Of a stretch of DNA of 64,000 bases, positions 1 to 10,632 are shown one piece after another. Each line of letters opens with the position of its first letter. The first letter of the stretch is position 1. The notes beneath the pieces are model-generated. The model worked only from the letters and a program-made list of their open reading frames with translations. It did not search any database and had not been told where the DNA came from. Origin of the DNA: Microstegium vimineum (Eukaryota; Streptophyta; Magnoliopsida; Poales; Poaceae); contig CM039129.1 of the NCBI GenBank assembly GCA_022036555.1, forward strand, positions 32,642,051 to 32,706,050. The letters are read 5' to 3'. The position numbers and the translations under genes are program-made.

Positions 1-2
1 AT

Positions 3-2777
3 CATCATACAGATGTAGTACTTTCAAGTGAAGATAGCAACCCCACACCACCAGTAAACAGACCATCTCATGCTCGACGTTTCATTCCACAGGGAGAGGG
101 AACTAGTAAGCAATGAATATTTTCAGTTTATTGTGAGGTTCAGTTAATTATAAACTATGTTAACAATTTTTTAAGTCTTTTGATTTGTATATATTTGTTT
201 TTCATGGACAAGACTCCAAAAAGAGGAAGCCAAGAGGTAACTTGAAAGGATGGACAACAACAAACAAGAGAACGAGGGAGGCATCTCAGAAGCTTAGCAT
301 CCAGTTCTCTAGGCTTGGAGGACCTGTAGGTTCAAACAAACGAATATTTGTTGATGAAATAACACTGTTCACAAGGAGAAGAGCACCTCTCATCGGAGTA
401 AGAACATGGAGAGATATCCATGTGGATGTAAAAATTGCAATAGCAAAAGATGTGCTGGTAAGCTTCTGTTATCCATGTGGATGTCAAAATTGCAATACCA
501 AATTATTGTTTAAGAAGTAATTTATTTAGGCTTTACCTTGAGCAGGCTAAGTGGGACCTTGAGGATAACGAGGCGAACAGAATCAAGATATGGACGGTGG
601 CTAATGACCGTTACAAAGGATGGCGATCTACATTTAGTGCTACCTACAAGGCGTACACCACCTATGAAGACAGAATGAGACATAGGCCAAAAGAATTAGA
701 CATTGTTGAGTGGCACTATCTGGTGTCGTATTTTGCCACCGAAGAATTCCAGGTTTGTTCCCAATTTTTTAAAAAACTTGTCAATTCCACTTCTGACATC
801 AAGGTTTATGTTTTGCGCACTGCTGATTTTATAAAAATGAAATCATTGCTGGTTGTGTGCATAGGATTAGCAATAAGAATTCTCAGAATTGACACTATCG
901 AAAGATACACCATGTTACAGGATCAAAGGGTTTTTCTCAATTGAGCTATGAGAAGGTAAAAAATTCTGTCACAAGGTTTTCCTTCAGGAATTTTTTTAAT
1001 GGTTTGTGCTTGTGGTCCCGAATGACAATGACATGATATTGTTATAACCTATATAGTCTTTGTATTTGATAGAGATATTTAGCCCACTGCCCACTACAAA
1101 AAAAATATATTTTCAATGCTTGTATACAGAAAGATGAAAAGTACTAAAACTAATGTGTGCCAAAAACAGAACGAGGATTCCTTTAGTTTTTCAATAGCAA
1201 TAAATATTTATGTTATCTTTTTTTTAATTCCTAGTGGATATCTTCCTAATCTTTACGGTTCATAAAAGCTTCTACATTTCCCTAGATTGTGAAATATGGC
1301 TAATTTGTAAATTCTTGCCTAATTAGAGGGACCAAGTAACTGGTGAAGAGCCAAATGATCTGGATCTTTTTATGATGACCCACCAACAAAATGGACATTG
1401 GACAAGCGAGGAATCTAGGGAAGTCTATGTGAGTATTAAACAGTTTTTACAACCCTTATTAAGTGATGCAACTGTCCTCGCTTAGAAGTAAAGTTTTAAT
1501 TAACTAAATGTCTTTACTTTGTTAGGACAATGCAACCAGGAAGGTTATTGAGCTGGAGTCAAGGCCTGACGCAAATGTCGTCTCAGACGTGGAGCAGAAC
1601 CAGATTTTCCAATCGTCCTACAAGGAAACGAGAAAAATCAAATCAAACAAGATGCATGCTAATGGTTACCTTGCAAGGTACCCGACTAGAAAGGAGCTAC
1701 TGTCGGAGGACTACCAGCGCAAACTCCAACATCAGGAAGCCCTCATGGAATCGTTTGGACGACTGCAAGATAGACTAGAAGCTCAAGAAGTTGAAAGGGA
1801 AGCCGAGAGGCAAGAACATAGGCATCAGCAAGAACAAATGAACAAGGAAAGGGAGGTTGATAGAGAAGAACTTAAGTAAGCTATGTTAATGTTGCAAGCA
1901 GCCCAACAACAAGCTTCAGTACAAAAGGTTATATTAACAACATCTATGTTCTCATAGTTTATTGAACTGAAAATCATGATCTTGAACCCAATTCGAAATG
2001 CAGGCTAGCACAATTGTGGAGCCAACTGAAAATGTTGTTGCTGCTGCAACAATTGAGGGGACACAAAATTTAACAACTACAGAGGGAGAACACATGATGC
2101 ATAGTCAGCAGGTAGTTTGCTGATAATTGAAGAATGTTTAATTGTAACATGCATGTCATATTCTTGTCAAGGGGTGTAATTTTTACCATCAGCAATTTAT
2201 TTTCAGGTTACTCAAGACAGCCAGAACAACAACCGCCTTCTTCGGTAGCTGAAGAATGTCACACTAGAGGGCGCATGACAAGAAGTAATTCGGTAGCGAA
2301 TTCGGGTGTTGTTTATACTACAATGGCGCAACTGAAGGAAACAACGGCTAAGAAAAGATCTGCATTGTCCAAAAAGAATACACAGGTACTATGTGAAACC
2401 TTTTATCTCTCTTTGCATTAAAAAGGAACATGTAGTCCTTTTGGAGAAGTACATAGCCATTCTTTTGTTCTGCTCCTAAATCTAGTCCAGGTTTAGTTTT
2501 CTCTTGCTGATTAGAAATATATATGGATGTGTTTGTGCTCATGTGCTCATAAAATGTCTTGGGAGGCAGCTGCATGTATGTTTATATTTGATTTTCGCTT
2601 CAAAGTTCATGGTTGATAGTACTGCAGCTCACAGAATGGTAGTACTGCAGCTCGTGTTTTGCTTCAGTGTTCAATTAGCTTTGCCACCACTAGTCTCAGT
2701 TTAACTAATGTATGTCAATGATTTTTTCAGGAGGAACCTTGAGTTTGAGAAGGAGCACGCGAATGGTGGGACGATGA
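3..2777 (+). pseudogene. CACTA-associated Transposase_24-type protein gene, multi-exon, decayed
   Basis: Exons readable by eye are about 3-105, 213-457, 546-752, a short one ending near 954, 1327-1428, 1526-1927, about 1995-2111, about 2208-2385 and 2731-2777. Most boundaries have GT donors and AG acceptors, and the 105/213, 457/546 and 1428/1526 junctions keep phase. The protein shows the plant En/Spm Transposase_24 pattern: a Trp/Tyr-rich block ending VSYFATEEFQ (exon 3), HVTGSKGFSQLSYEK (about 910-954), then EEPNDLDLFMMTH and a Glu/Arg/Gln-rich coiled coil (1700-1880). An in-frame TAA at 1877-1879 interrupts a Gln-rich run that continues in frame to 1927. The last two exons do not stay in one frame. 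In this family the protein is transposon-encoded, often the product paired with the TNPD-type transposase; its exact role here is not known. Probably inactive. Confidence 0.72.
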
Positions 2778-3019
2778 CCAACATACATATCAAGGGAACC
2801 TAGAGTAGACATTAGTCTTTTGATTCGAATGAGTTCAAACAGTTGTTTGTGCTTGACACATTATTATGTGGTAATAAGCTATCTACTTGTGTTATCATTT
2901 AGTTTGACACTCATGTGTTTCATTAAAGATTTTGTATGAACAAATTATATTTCATTTTAATGGATGTCGATGCTTCATTCGTTATGTATTTGTCGTTTTG
3001 CGATTATTGATTTACGCTA

Positions 3020-3933
3020 CCAAACAAAGCGTCGCAACATGAATTATTAATATATTAATCTGGCGTTGTAATATATTATGGCACATATAACAACCACATT
3101 TAGTCGTGACAATATGTACGATAATCGTGGCAATAGAGAACCTATCTATTGCAACTACAAAAAGATGACGGCGACAATAGAGGAATGTACCTATAGCAAC
3201 CAACTAGTTAGTAACGCGGCAATAGATGACCTATCTGTAGCAACCAACCTAAGTAACGTGGCAATAGCCTATGCCATCTATAGTAACCAAGGAAAAAAAT
3301 AGCCCGCTATTTTTGCCGCTATAGCTCGAAATAGCTTGAAAAAAATTGTGCCGCTATTTGCGTTCATGCACAATTTTGCCGTTATTTTGCCACTAAAGTC
3401 CGCTAATTACGGTTTATAAAACGCTAAACACCTTGGCCTTAGCTCGCTATTTAAAACATTGATAGTAACCATTCAGAAACGTGGCAATAGAGCACCTCTT
3501 TGTAGCAAGGAACCTAAAGAGACGTTGCAATAACCTAAGCCACCTATAGCAACCATTTAGGCGACGTGGCAATAGAGAACCTCTATTGCAATGCTTTCTC
3601 CGCGTAGCAATAACAACGATTGCAACACTTGTGTTTCGTTGCGATTGCATTGTGTTGCTACACGACCAGCGTGTCGCAATACGTATCGCTAGCAATGCCT
3701 AGTTCGTTGCAATTGATACTATTACCACACCCATAGTGGTTGCAATTGTTTTTGTTACAACACTCACCATGTGTTGCAATAGAGTGGCTATATGTCACCA
3801 CTAAAATGTAACCCGTTGCATTCTGCTATTGCTACCCATACAAGTGCAACGGCATTTAACCAAAAAAATGGTAGCAAAAGTACAATTGCTATCATTTTTG
3901 GGTCTTTTGCTACACTTTTTCGGCATTGCATTT
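3020..3933. repeat. CACTA subterminal repeat field
   Basis: Short imperfect units built around GCAATAG, GCAACC and CTATTGCAA occur many times in both orientations between the gene and the terminus. Examples are near 3120, 3230, 3480, 3560 and 3640. CACTA elements normally carry such arrays within a few hundred bases of their ends, where they act as binding sites for the DNA-binding transposon protein. The array is interrupted at about 3291-3462 by an unrelated segment. No gene is seen here. Confidence 0.65.
3291..3462. mobile_element. Putative small MITE-like insertion
   Basis: A roughly 170-bp segment unlike the surrounding array has ends that are inverted relatives of each other: AAAAAAATAGC on the left and GCTATTTAAAAC on the right, with further GCTATTT/AAATAGC motifs inside. 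The subterminal unit ATAGTAACCA occurs immediately before and after it. Size and inverted ends suggest a non-autonomous DNA element, possibly hAT-like, but an 8-bp target duplication could not be fixed because the flank is itself repetitive. Confidence 0.35.
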
Positions 3934-3955
3934 GACTGAAAATCTTGTAGTGGCA

Positions 3956-4639
3956 GTAGCGCCGCCGTGCCGCCATGAACGCCGTCGAGCATGCTCCGGT
4001 GAGAATAGGGTACAACCAGTTACATGGTTCGATGCGGGTTGCATAGAGGAACACAACCATGGGTTTAGTTTGGCCGGAAACCTCACCGTCGGCGAAGGAT
4101 CGAGGGTCTAGCACCTCCAGTGCAGTCGGCTCTGTGGGGAAGAACCTAACCAATGGGCCCATGTGTCAAAGGCTCTGTGTTTCTCTGTTTTGTCTTTTTC
4201 AGTTCTGTTGGTTAACTTTGGAAATTCATAACTAATTCTAGGTAAATGCTAAAAATGTGAAACCAGTTCTGTGAGCTTTGTTATGTTTTTATATATGCAT
4301 GAAAAATGTTAAGTAACTTGTTAATAATGTTCTTCTGTGTTGTTTTAATAAAAGTGAACAGCATGCTTTATGTGCTTAGTTTAACTTATTTAATTCATAA
4401 CTAGAGTTTGGTATAAGATAAAATCATGGTTCTTGTTGTGTTGAGTTTGTCTCAGCATGCACTTTCCATGAAAAATGTTAAAGTGACAATAACCTGTAAT
4501 TTAGTAGCTGGTTATAGTTCTTTTAACTAAAGGCTTGTTTAATTAAATGCAACCTTGTTTAATTGCTAAGCTAAGTTATATGTGGTTACTGTGCTTGCTA
4601 ATTTTTGTACATGTGTTACTTGCTTAGTGTAAGCTAAGA
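3956..4639 (+). other. Retroelement-like non-coding sequence between CACTA end and LTR-like repeat
   Basis: After the CACTA terminus there is a short GC-rich stretch (to about 4160) and then AT-rich sequence with recurring AAAATGTTAA and TTCATAACTA strings, typical of the unique part of grass LTRs. No open frame has recognisable domains. It probably belongs with the LTR-like sequence at 4640-5694, but its copy elsewhere in the window (13661-14730) does not extend into it, so the relation is inferred only. Confidence 0.35.
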
Positions 4640-5694
4640 AAAATATGAAATCTGTTGTTTTATGCGAACACATGGTGGATAAGTACCCATGTAGTTCAGT
4701 TTTGTGATGAGTGATTGCCCAACACTTGAGCGTTTTAGTTTGAGTGGCTTGATTCTAACCCTTTGCGAAAGAAAATGTGTGCCTGTCTATCGGGTTGTGG
4801 TGTGCAGGTGCTATGCCTAGTGACAGTGATCAATGGCGTGGAGAAGGTCGAGTAGAGGCTTGCCGTGCCGATGGACTGAGAGCGGTGAAGGGCGGAAGCG
4901 GGGCTCAGACTGAGGGACCATGGGCGCTGGCGGACTAGCTGTGGTGGCTAGTACTTGGCACCGGCGAGTGCGAGAGGACATGGAGGTAGACTGAGTTGGC
5001 CGAGTCAAGACGGTGGACACGCGAGTCGAGCGGAGGCTCAAGGGACTCGGAGTCCGACCGGGCGAAGACAAGGTGGATCGCGTCGAGTGGTTTGGTGGTT
5101 TGGGCCTCAAAACCATCTGCGTCGGTTTCCGAGTTTGGGCCGCAAGACTCGGGGTTCGGTAGTTGAGCCCAAAGCTACCGGTGGCGGGTTTTCTGGGTTT
5201 GGGCCTCAAAACCTAGGCGGAGCTTCCGAGGAAGCGGGGATGGCACGTGGTGGAATCCTGGAGGTTGCGTCGAGGCGACGACAAATCACGGCAGGAAGCG
5301 GGGCCGTCCATTCAAATGAGTGGCTGGGAGTTACCGACTTGGATTACAATGTCTTAGGGCTAGGTAATTCGGTCTTGTATCTAGGGGGGTCTTTGGGAAA
5401 TAGCCAAAGCCCCGTTAAATAGAGGATGAAGGGGTATCCTCATCCTTATCTCTTGCATTACTCTTTCTCCCACCTATTCCTAGGTTTTCCCTTCCCTAGC
5501 TTCTTCTTGCTTGAGATCCACCGAGTCACCCGTGTAAGAACTTGTGATTGTTGCGAGGAATCGGAGGCTGTAACCTCCGTAAGCCATGTGGCTTCGATTT
5601 TGTGATTGTGTCCCCGTTTTGCTTGTGTTCTTCGAGTTTTGCTTTTGCTCCCTCTTTTCCCGAGATGATTTCTCTTTGTAGGGAGTAGCTCTTG
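4640..5694 (+). repeat. LTR-like sequence, left arm of a ~1-kb inverted repeat
   Basis: This stretch is an inverted copy of 13661-14730. Shared landmarks in order are the string around GGTGCTATGCCTAGTGACAG, three TTTGGGCC(T/G)CAA(A/G)AC repeats (5097-5215), a TATA-like GTTAAATAGAGG at about 5415, and a C/T-rich leader ending CTCTTTGTAGGGAGTAGCTC. The layout (AT-rich start, promoter-like box, pyrimidine-rich leader) resembles a long gypsy LTR read in the plus direction. Open frames in it are shadows with no domain. I cannot name the family. Confidence 0.55.
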
Positions 5695-5774
5695 CAATTC
5701 CGTTTGAACCAAGTTGTTCGTGTTCGTGAGGAGCATCTTTGCACAGAAGGAATTCCCCTCAAACCTCACGAGTG
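5695..5774 (+). other. Short linker between LTR-like repeat and copia RT scrap
   Basis: This may be the continuation of the LTR-like sequence or the leader after it. The right-hand inverted copy stops just before this point, so nothing in the window confirms it. No gene seen. Confidence 0.3.
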
Positions 5775-6182
5775 CGTAGATCGGGCGTTTTCTTTGCGGT
5801 GTTCTGAGCTACCAACCTAGCCTTGTTGCGCACTACCACCCCATCCTCACTTTGTTTATTTTTGAAAACCCATTTGGTACCTATGGGGTGGAAACTAGGT
5901 GATGGAGGAATTAAGACCCAAAAACAGTTTCGCTCAAAGTTTTCTAACTCCTCATGCATGGCATTAACCCAATCCGGATCCATCAAAGTGTGTCCAACAT
6001 CTCGGGGCTCAAAAGACGCGACAAAAGCCGAATGAGAAAAGTGAGAGATATAGGACCTAGACCGCGTGACTCGACGGTCGATGTCGCCGATGATGTTCTC
6101 CGGCAGATGCTGCCGCTGGATGTGGCGGGGAGCCTGTCTGGACGAAGTGGCCTCCCCCTTGACAGCAGCTGGAGCTCCCTCC
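5775..6182 (-). pseudogene. Copia-type reverse transcriptase N-terminal fragment
   Basis: Read on the minus strand, the frame gives a linker with PENIIGDID and FEPRDVGHTLMDPDWVNAMHEE, then WVLIPPSPSFHPIGTKWVFKNK and NKARLVAQ. This is the well-known start of Ty1/copia reverse transcriptase, including the gag-pol linker before it. Coding similarity stops after about 135 codons, before the catalytic YVDD, so it is a truncated relic. Its sequence differs clearly from the Angela-like RT at 10633-12330, so it comes from another copia family. It abuts the plus-strand RNase H fragment at 6182/6183, a rearrangement or insertion junction. Confidence 0.75.
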
Positions 6183-6758
6183 GGTGACAGTCACTGGACG
6201 CTTGTTAAAAACATCCTTAAGTACTTGAGAAGGACTAAAGATGTGTTCCTAATCTATAGAGGCGAGGTGGAGGTCGTTGTAAATGGTTACACCGATGCCA
6301 GCTTCCAAACTGATGTGGATGATTCACAATCTCAGTCAGGTTTTGTGTTCAGAATAAATGGTGGTGCTGTAAGTTGGAAAAGTTCCAAGCAGGAGACGGT
6401 GACTGATTCTAGAATAGAAACCAAGTACATTGCAGCTTCTGCCGCTGCAAAGGAAGGTGTTTGGATGAGGAGGTTTCTCATCGAGCTTGGTGTGGTTCCA
6501 AATGCGTCTCGCCCATTGAATCTACATTGTGAAAACAATGGGGCAATAGCGCAGGCTAAGGAGCCCAGGAATCACCAAAAGAACAAACATGTACTACGGA
6601 AGTTTCATCTCATTCGAGAGTTCGTCGGTCGAGATGAGATCAAGATGTGCAAAATACATACGGATTTGAATGTTGCAGATCCTTTGACAAAGGCTCTTCC
6701 ACAGCCTAAGCATGAGGCGCACGTGAAAGCTATGAGTATTAGATATCTTCGAGATTAG
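6183..6758 (+). pseudogene. Copia RNase H, 3' fragment (truncated upstream element)
   Basis: From HWTLVKNILKYLRRTKD onward this matches the RNase H end of the Angela-like pol at 11757-12330 almost codon for codon, including NGYTDASFQTD, SWKSSKQET and ADPLTKALPQPKHEAH, and ends at the same place before the polypurine tract. The RT half and everything upstream are missing. It carries its own substitutions (for example the catalytic-region motif TEADYIA reads as TKYIA here). It is the tail of a second internal region lying directly upstream of the shared LTR. Confidence 0.85.
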
Positions 6759-6778
6759 CTCTAGTGCAAGTGGGAGAC

Positions 6779-7745
6779 TGTTGGGAATATGCCCTAGAGG
6801 TAATCATAGAGATGATTGTACTTCCTTGTATCCATGACATGTTATGAGTTCAATGAATATCCATTAAAGACAACTTGTATCGATAAGCAATTATGTGAAT
6901 TGTTTGTGAAACTCTTTTACTTGTATGGTTATTCTAATGTTGTCCCTGATCGAAGTTTGTACTAGAATGTACATGAATATTGGATCAGCACATTATTAGT
7001 TGATGACTATGTTTCCCAATGGGCTTCTCAAATGATTAGATCATGAAATGCATGGCCGTGCTTGGGTTAAGTGTTAACCCACGAGTTGTACCAAATATCG
7101 TGAGGCAAAGGAATAACAAGTATATTGTATTGTGGTGGTTCGTCTGATATGATCATAACATATGCATAGGAGTTGGCACACCTTGCTAGAGGCCTCTATC
7201 AACTATTGGTCGAGTAAGAGTACTTGGGCCATGTCTATGTGTGCGTGAGCCCATAGGGTCGCACGCTTAAGGGGCTGGAAGCCTAATTCGGGTTGGACCC
7301 GAATTAAACTAGGTTTAGGGTTGCTAATGGGCCTCCAATGTGGGAGCTCATTAGGTCACCTATATAAGCAAGGGGAGACGCGGGGGGGGGGGGGGGGGAG
7401 TTGCACTCACGTATTTTGGCAGCCGTCGTCGCCCTCCCCATGCTCGCGCCTAGTACTCCTCTTGGACCTAGCAGTCCAGAGGCGTGACGCTTCTTCCCTG
7501 CACGTGTGGGATTCCTCGGAGGTGCTGCATCTGGAGCACAAGGACGAACCGCGAGTAAGAGACGTCGAGATGGACGACCTCGCAACTGCACAGTACTGCT
7601 GCGACGCGCACGACTACATCAAGTCGCTCCCGCTGCACCTACGCGTCTAATGGTAACCCCATGATCTATAACTAGCACTAGTTCCTGGTTTATGGGGTAG
7701 AAAAATTTTGTTTTCTGGCTAGCGTAGCAACCTTATAACCCTACA
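6779..7745 (+). repeat. Copia LTR (5' LTR of the intact internal region)
   Basis: 967 bp, TG...CA ends. It is shorter than the 3' LTR (1310 bp). It lacks the segment that in the 3' LTR runs from about 12655 to 12948, and it lacks one unit of the 70-bp duplication at 12533-12672. It also has a run of 17 G at 7382-7398, where the 3' LTR has GCGGGGTGAG. A TATA-type box is at 7361-7368. The many length differences suggest either age or that the two LTRs come from different parents. Confidence 0.88.
7361..7368 (+). promoter_or_regulatory. TATA box of copia LTR
   Basis: TATATAAG, about 385 bp before the LTR end. The same box is present in the 3' LTR at about 13288. It lies after a conserved GGGAGCTCATTAGGTC string. 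Position and conservation in both LTRs support it as the U3 promoter. Confidence 0.6.
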
Positions 7746-7746
7746 G

Positions 7747-7759
7747 TGGTATCAGAGCC
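7747..7759 (+). other. Primer binding site, initiator methionine tRNA type
   Basis: TGGTATCAGAGCC follows the LTR end by one base. This is the standard copia PBS complementary to the 3' end of initiator tRNA-Met, so it fixes the LTR/internal border and the element's plus orientation. Confidence 0.9.
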
Positions 7760-9090
7760 GTTAGTTGTCTCGTTATACATTCGGGTGTGTGCATATGGAG
7801 ATATGCATGGTTTTGGATCAATCTCTGATCATGGTTCGTGATCTTGCCACGTTGGTATTCTAATGATCTACTCGTTCCGGTCGGGATTCCGCCATCCGAG
7901 TTAAGTGATACATTTAAACCCAATTACGGTGAGTTGGAGATCAATAAGATTGATCGAATCGGACCTAGGTCAAGTTCCAAGCGCATGAGATGTGGAGGCG
8001 GCGGCGGATTGGATCCGCCGTTGGAGGGAAATTTGCAGAAAAGTGTTGTTCGGTAAAACTGACATAACTTTTGCATACGACCTCGGAACGAGAAAAACCT
8101 TAAACGAAAATCGTGCGTTGGAAAATTTCGCATTCGTCAACGATAGTTTTGGCAGTTTTGGCGAAAATTAGATTTGCGAAATTCGGCCCAGAAAATTGAG
8201 TTTTCGGCGTTTTAAGTTTAGATGTCGGAATCGGTTAACTCTGTTTTGCAGGTATTCGTGATTGGTATAGCCCTTATGTGTATGTGATGCATGTATGTAA
8301 TTAATTCATGGCTTGCGCGTCATGATTAATACAATATGGTTGGAGCCACATATATTGTCAATTCATATGTAATGGCCTGCGTGCCAATCTGTGATGATCT
8401 TACGACTATGTAATTTTACTTCACTATCATGGAGATAGATAGTCTTGGTGGACTCATCATGGAGGATGGCATACTTCTATCATGGAGATGGCGATCACCA
8501 TGATGAACAGATTGGTGGAGATGGAGATCTCCAAAGGAATAATGGGCTATACCAAGTCAAATCAGTGTTTATGTCGTTCTTACGATGTTCTATTTTCACG
8601 TGCGATAATGTTTTTGTCTACATATACGGTAGTGAAGTAGAACGATCCCTCAGCAATGTTTAAGTCGTAATGCTTCCCCAAACCTTGCACTATCACGTGT
8701 CTTGTACGATCGGTGGTAGGTCTATGAAATTAGGGTGCCACTGATTTTCCTTGACTAGACAGGTTCGTGTCGGACACTTACATGCAGAAGGTTTGGTTAC
8801 TTGAACAAGGTTATCCTAACGGTTAGGGACCTTGATGCATTAGTTGTTGATAACACAAGCATGGAGATGCCACCCAACAACAAGAGTCATATGTGATATG
8901 ATTAGCAAGGAGTTGCTTACCGATCTACCATGTCGCCTAGCGGTGATGCTAAAGCTCACTAGTCGACTTGTTAGTTGCGGGTCTTGAATCACTAAGTTTC
9001 AATAGAGGGATATTGATTTTAGTGGGAGTATATTTTATTTACTCTGTCTTGGATATATTGTCTTAGTATTTTGCATTACTTTTGTTGTAG
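7760..9090 (+). other. Copia 5' leader, no gene seen
   Basis: About 1.3 kb between PBS and gag start. It contains short open frames with no domain and a GGAGATGGCGATCACC-type near-repeat around 8450-8530. A long leader is usual in this lineage, where it holds packaging and dimerisation signals; none can be pinpointed by eye. Confidence 0.6.
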
Positions 9091-9561
9091 ATGGCTCCCA
9101 GTAATCAACCATTTACTTTGTGTTCAATTCTTGAGAAAGATAAGTTGAATGGAACAAACTATGCGGATTGGATCCGCAACCTGAGAATTGTTCTTAGGGC
9201 TGAGAAAAAGGAAGATGTTCTAGACACCCCATTACCAGATGAGCCTGCTGATAATGCACCTGCTGCAGAGAAAACCGCTTACAAGAAAGCATGTGATGCT
9301 GATCTTGAAGTGGGTTGCCTTATGCTCGCTTGCATGGAGCCAGATCTTCAGATGCAATTTGATAATAATCATGCAGCGTACGATATGATCGTGGCACTTA
9401 ATGATATGTTTCAGACTCAAGCCAGGACTGAAAGGTTCAATGTTGCCAAGGCTTTTGTCGAAACCAAGCTTGCAGAAGGCGCAACAGTTGGCCCACAATT
9501 GATCAAGATGGTTGGTCACACTCAGAGATTGGAGAAGCTAGGCTTCCCAATGGCCCCTTGA
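9091..9561 (+). pseudogene. Copia gag, N-terminal part (truncated)
   Basis: The frame starts with ATG right after the leader and encodes the typical plant copia gag start (LNGTNYADWIRNLRIVLRAE), followed by the helical core with MFQTQARTERF and LEKLGFP. It ends at a TGA (9559-9561) after 156 codons. The usual C-terminal third with the CX2CX4HX4C zinc knuckle is absent, and the next frame resumes just before protease, so an internal deletion of a few hundred bases near 9558 is likely. Gag would form the virus-like particle; this product could not bind RNA normally. Confidence 0.82.
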
Positions 9562-10628
9562 AGGATGGCGGTGGTAAAGGTACTCCCGCTGCTTGTACAC
9601 TTGTTGTTTATGTTACAGACATTTTTCTCGCTGATTCTTATATTAATTCTTGGGTATTTGGTACCGGATCGGTTCCTCATATTTGCAATACGATGCAGAG
9701 AATGATAAGAAGTAGAAGCGTGAAAAGAGGAGAAGTTGATTTCCGCGTGGGCAACAATGCAAGAGTTGCTGCGTTGAGCGTTGGGACGATGCAACTTCAC
9801 CTCCCATCAGGATTTATCATGGAATTGAATAATTGTTATTTTGTTCCTAGTTTAAGTCGAAACATTGTGTCACCTTCATGTTTTATGAAGGATGGTTATT
9901 CATTTGCGAGTAAAGACAATGGTTGTGTGATCTCAAAGAATGACATGTTTGTGGCTTTTGCATCCATTGTGAATGGGTTGTTTATTTTAAATCTTGATGA
10001 TGAACCTATCTATAATATTAATGCTAAAAGACCTCGGCTTAATGAGTTAAGTCCTACCTATATGTGGCATTGTCGTTTAGGTCATATAAGTGAGAATTGC
10101 ATGAAGAGGCTCCATTCTGATGGGCTTCTAACTTCATTTGATTTTGAATCATACGAGACATGTGAGGCTTGCTTGATGGGAAAGATGACCAAGTCGCCTT
10201 TCACAGGTTTTCCTGAGAGGGCGGCAGACTTGTTGGAACTTGTACATACTGATGTATGTGGACCAATGAGTACGACAGCTAGAGGCGGATTTCAATACCT
10301 CATAACCTTCACTGATGATTTTAGTAGATATGGATATGTCTACTGAATGAAACATAAGTCTGAGACATTTGAAAAGTTCAAAGAATTTTATAATGAAGTA
10401 GAGAATCAATGTGGCAAGAAAATTAAAGTCTTGCGATCTGATCATGGAGACGAATATTTGAGCCATGAGTTTAGCAATCATCTAAAAAGTTGCGGAATTG
10501 TTCCACAGCTTACGCCACCTGGAACGCCTCAGAGAAACAGCGTGTCCGAGCGACGTAATCGGACTTTATTGGACATGGTTCGGTCTATGATGAGCCTGTC
10601 AGACCTACCACTCTCGTTTTGGGGATAA
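9562..10628 (+). pseudogene. Copia protease and integrase N-terminal/core region
   Basis: The frame continues from 9558. The protease site reads WVFGTGSVPHIC; copia families have D-[ST]-G here, so the catalytic Asp is replaced by Gly. The pre-integrase zinc domain (HCRLGH...CEACLMGK) and integrase core start (LVHTDVCGPM) follow. A TGA at 10344-10346 replaces the codon after GYVY. Beyond it the core resumes with LRSDHGDEYLS and NSVSERRNRTL, giving the D-D-E triad positions. At 10628 the sequence jumps to a region just before RT: the integrase C-terminal half is deleted and a stop (TAA, 10626-10628) falls at the joint. Inactive. Confidence 0.85.
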
Positions 10629-10632
10629 CTCT

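Larger units (their letters stand above)
1..3952 (+). mobile_element. CACTA (En/Spm) DNA transposon, 3' portion
   Basis: The window opens inside a CACTA element. Its 3' terminus is the sequence complementary to CACTACAAGATTTTCAGTC at 3934-3952, the standard CACTA-class terminal inverted repeat. The three bases that follow (GCA, 3953-3955) would be the target duplication. Inside lie a decayed Transposase_24-type gene (3-2777) and a field of short subterminal repeats (about 3020-3950). The 5' terminus is outside the window, so element length and matching duplication cannot be checked. A second CACTAC string at about 1092 lies in an intron and is not taken as a terminus. Confidence 0.8.

Noticed and set aside
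1092..1106. CACTACAAAAAAA string inside the CACTA gene
   Set aside because: Looks like a CACTA terminus but lies in an intron with exons of the same gene on both sides and no matching inverted end or duplication.
4817..5422. Two 130-155-codon open frames in the LTR-like repeat
   Set aside because: Plus and minus frames overlap, composition is Arg/Ser/Pro-rich, and frames break in the inverted copy at 13661-14730.
6066..6182. Upstream extension of the RNase H open frame
   Set aside because: This part is antisense to the copia RT fragment. The frame runs across a junction by chance.
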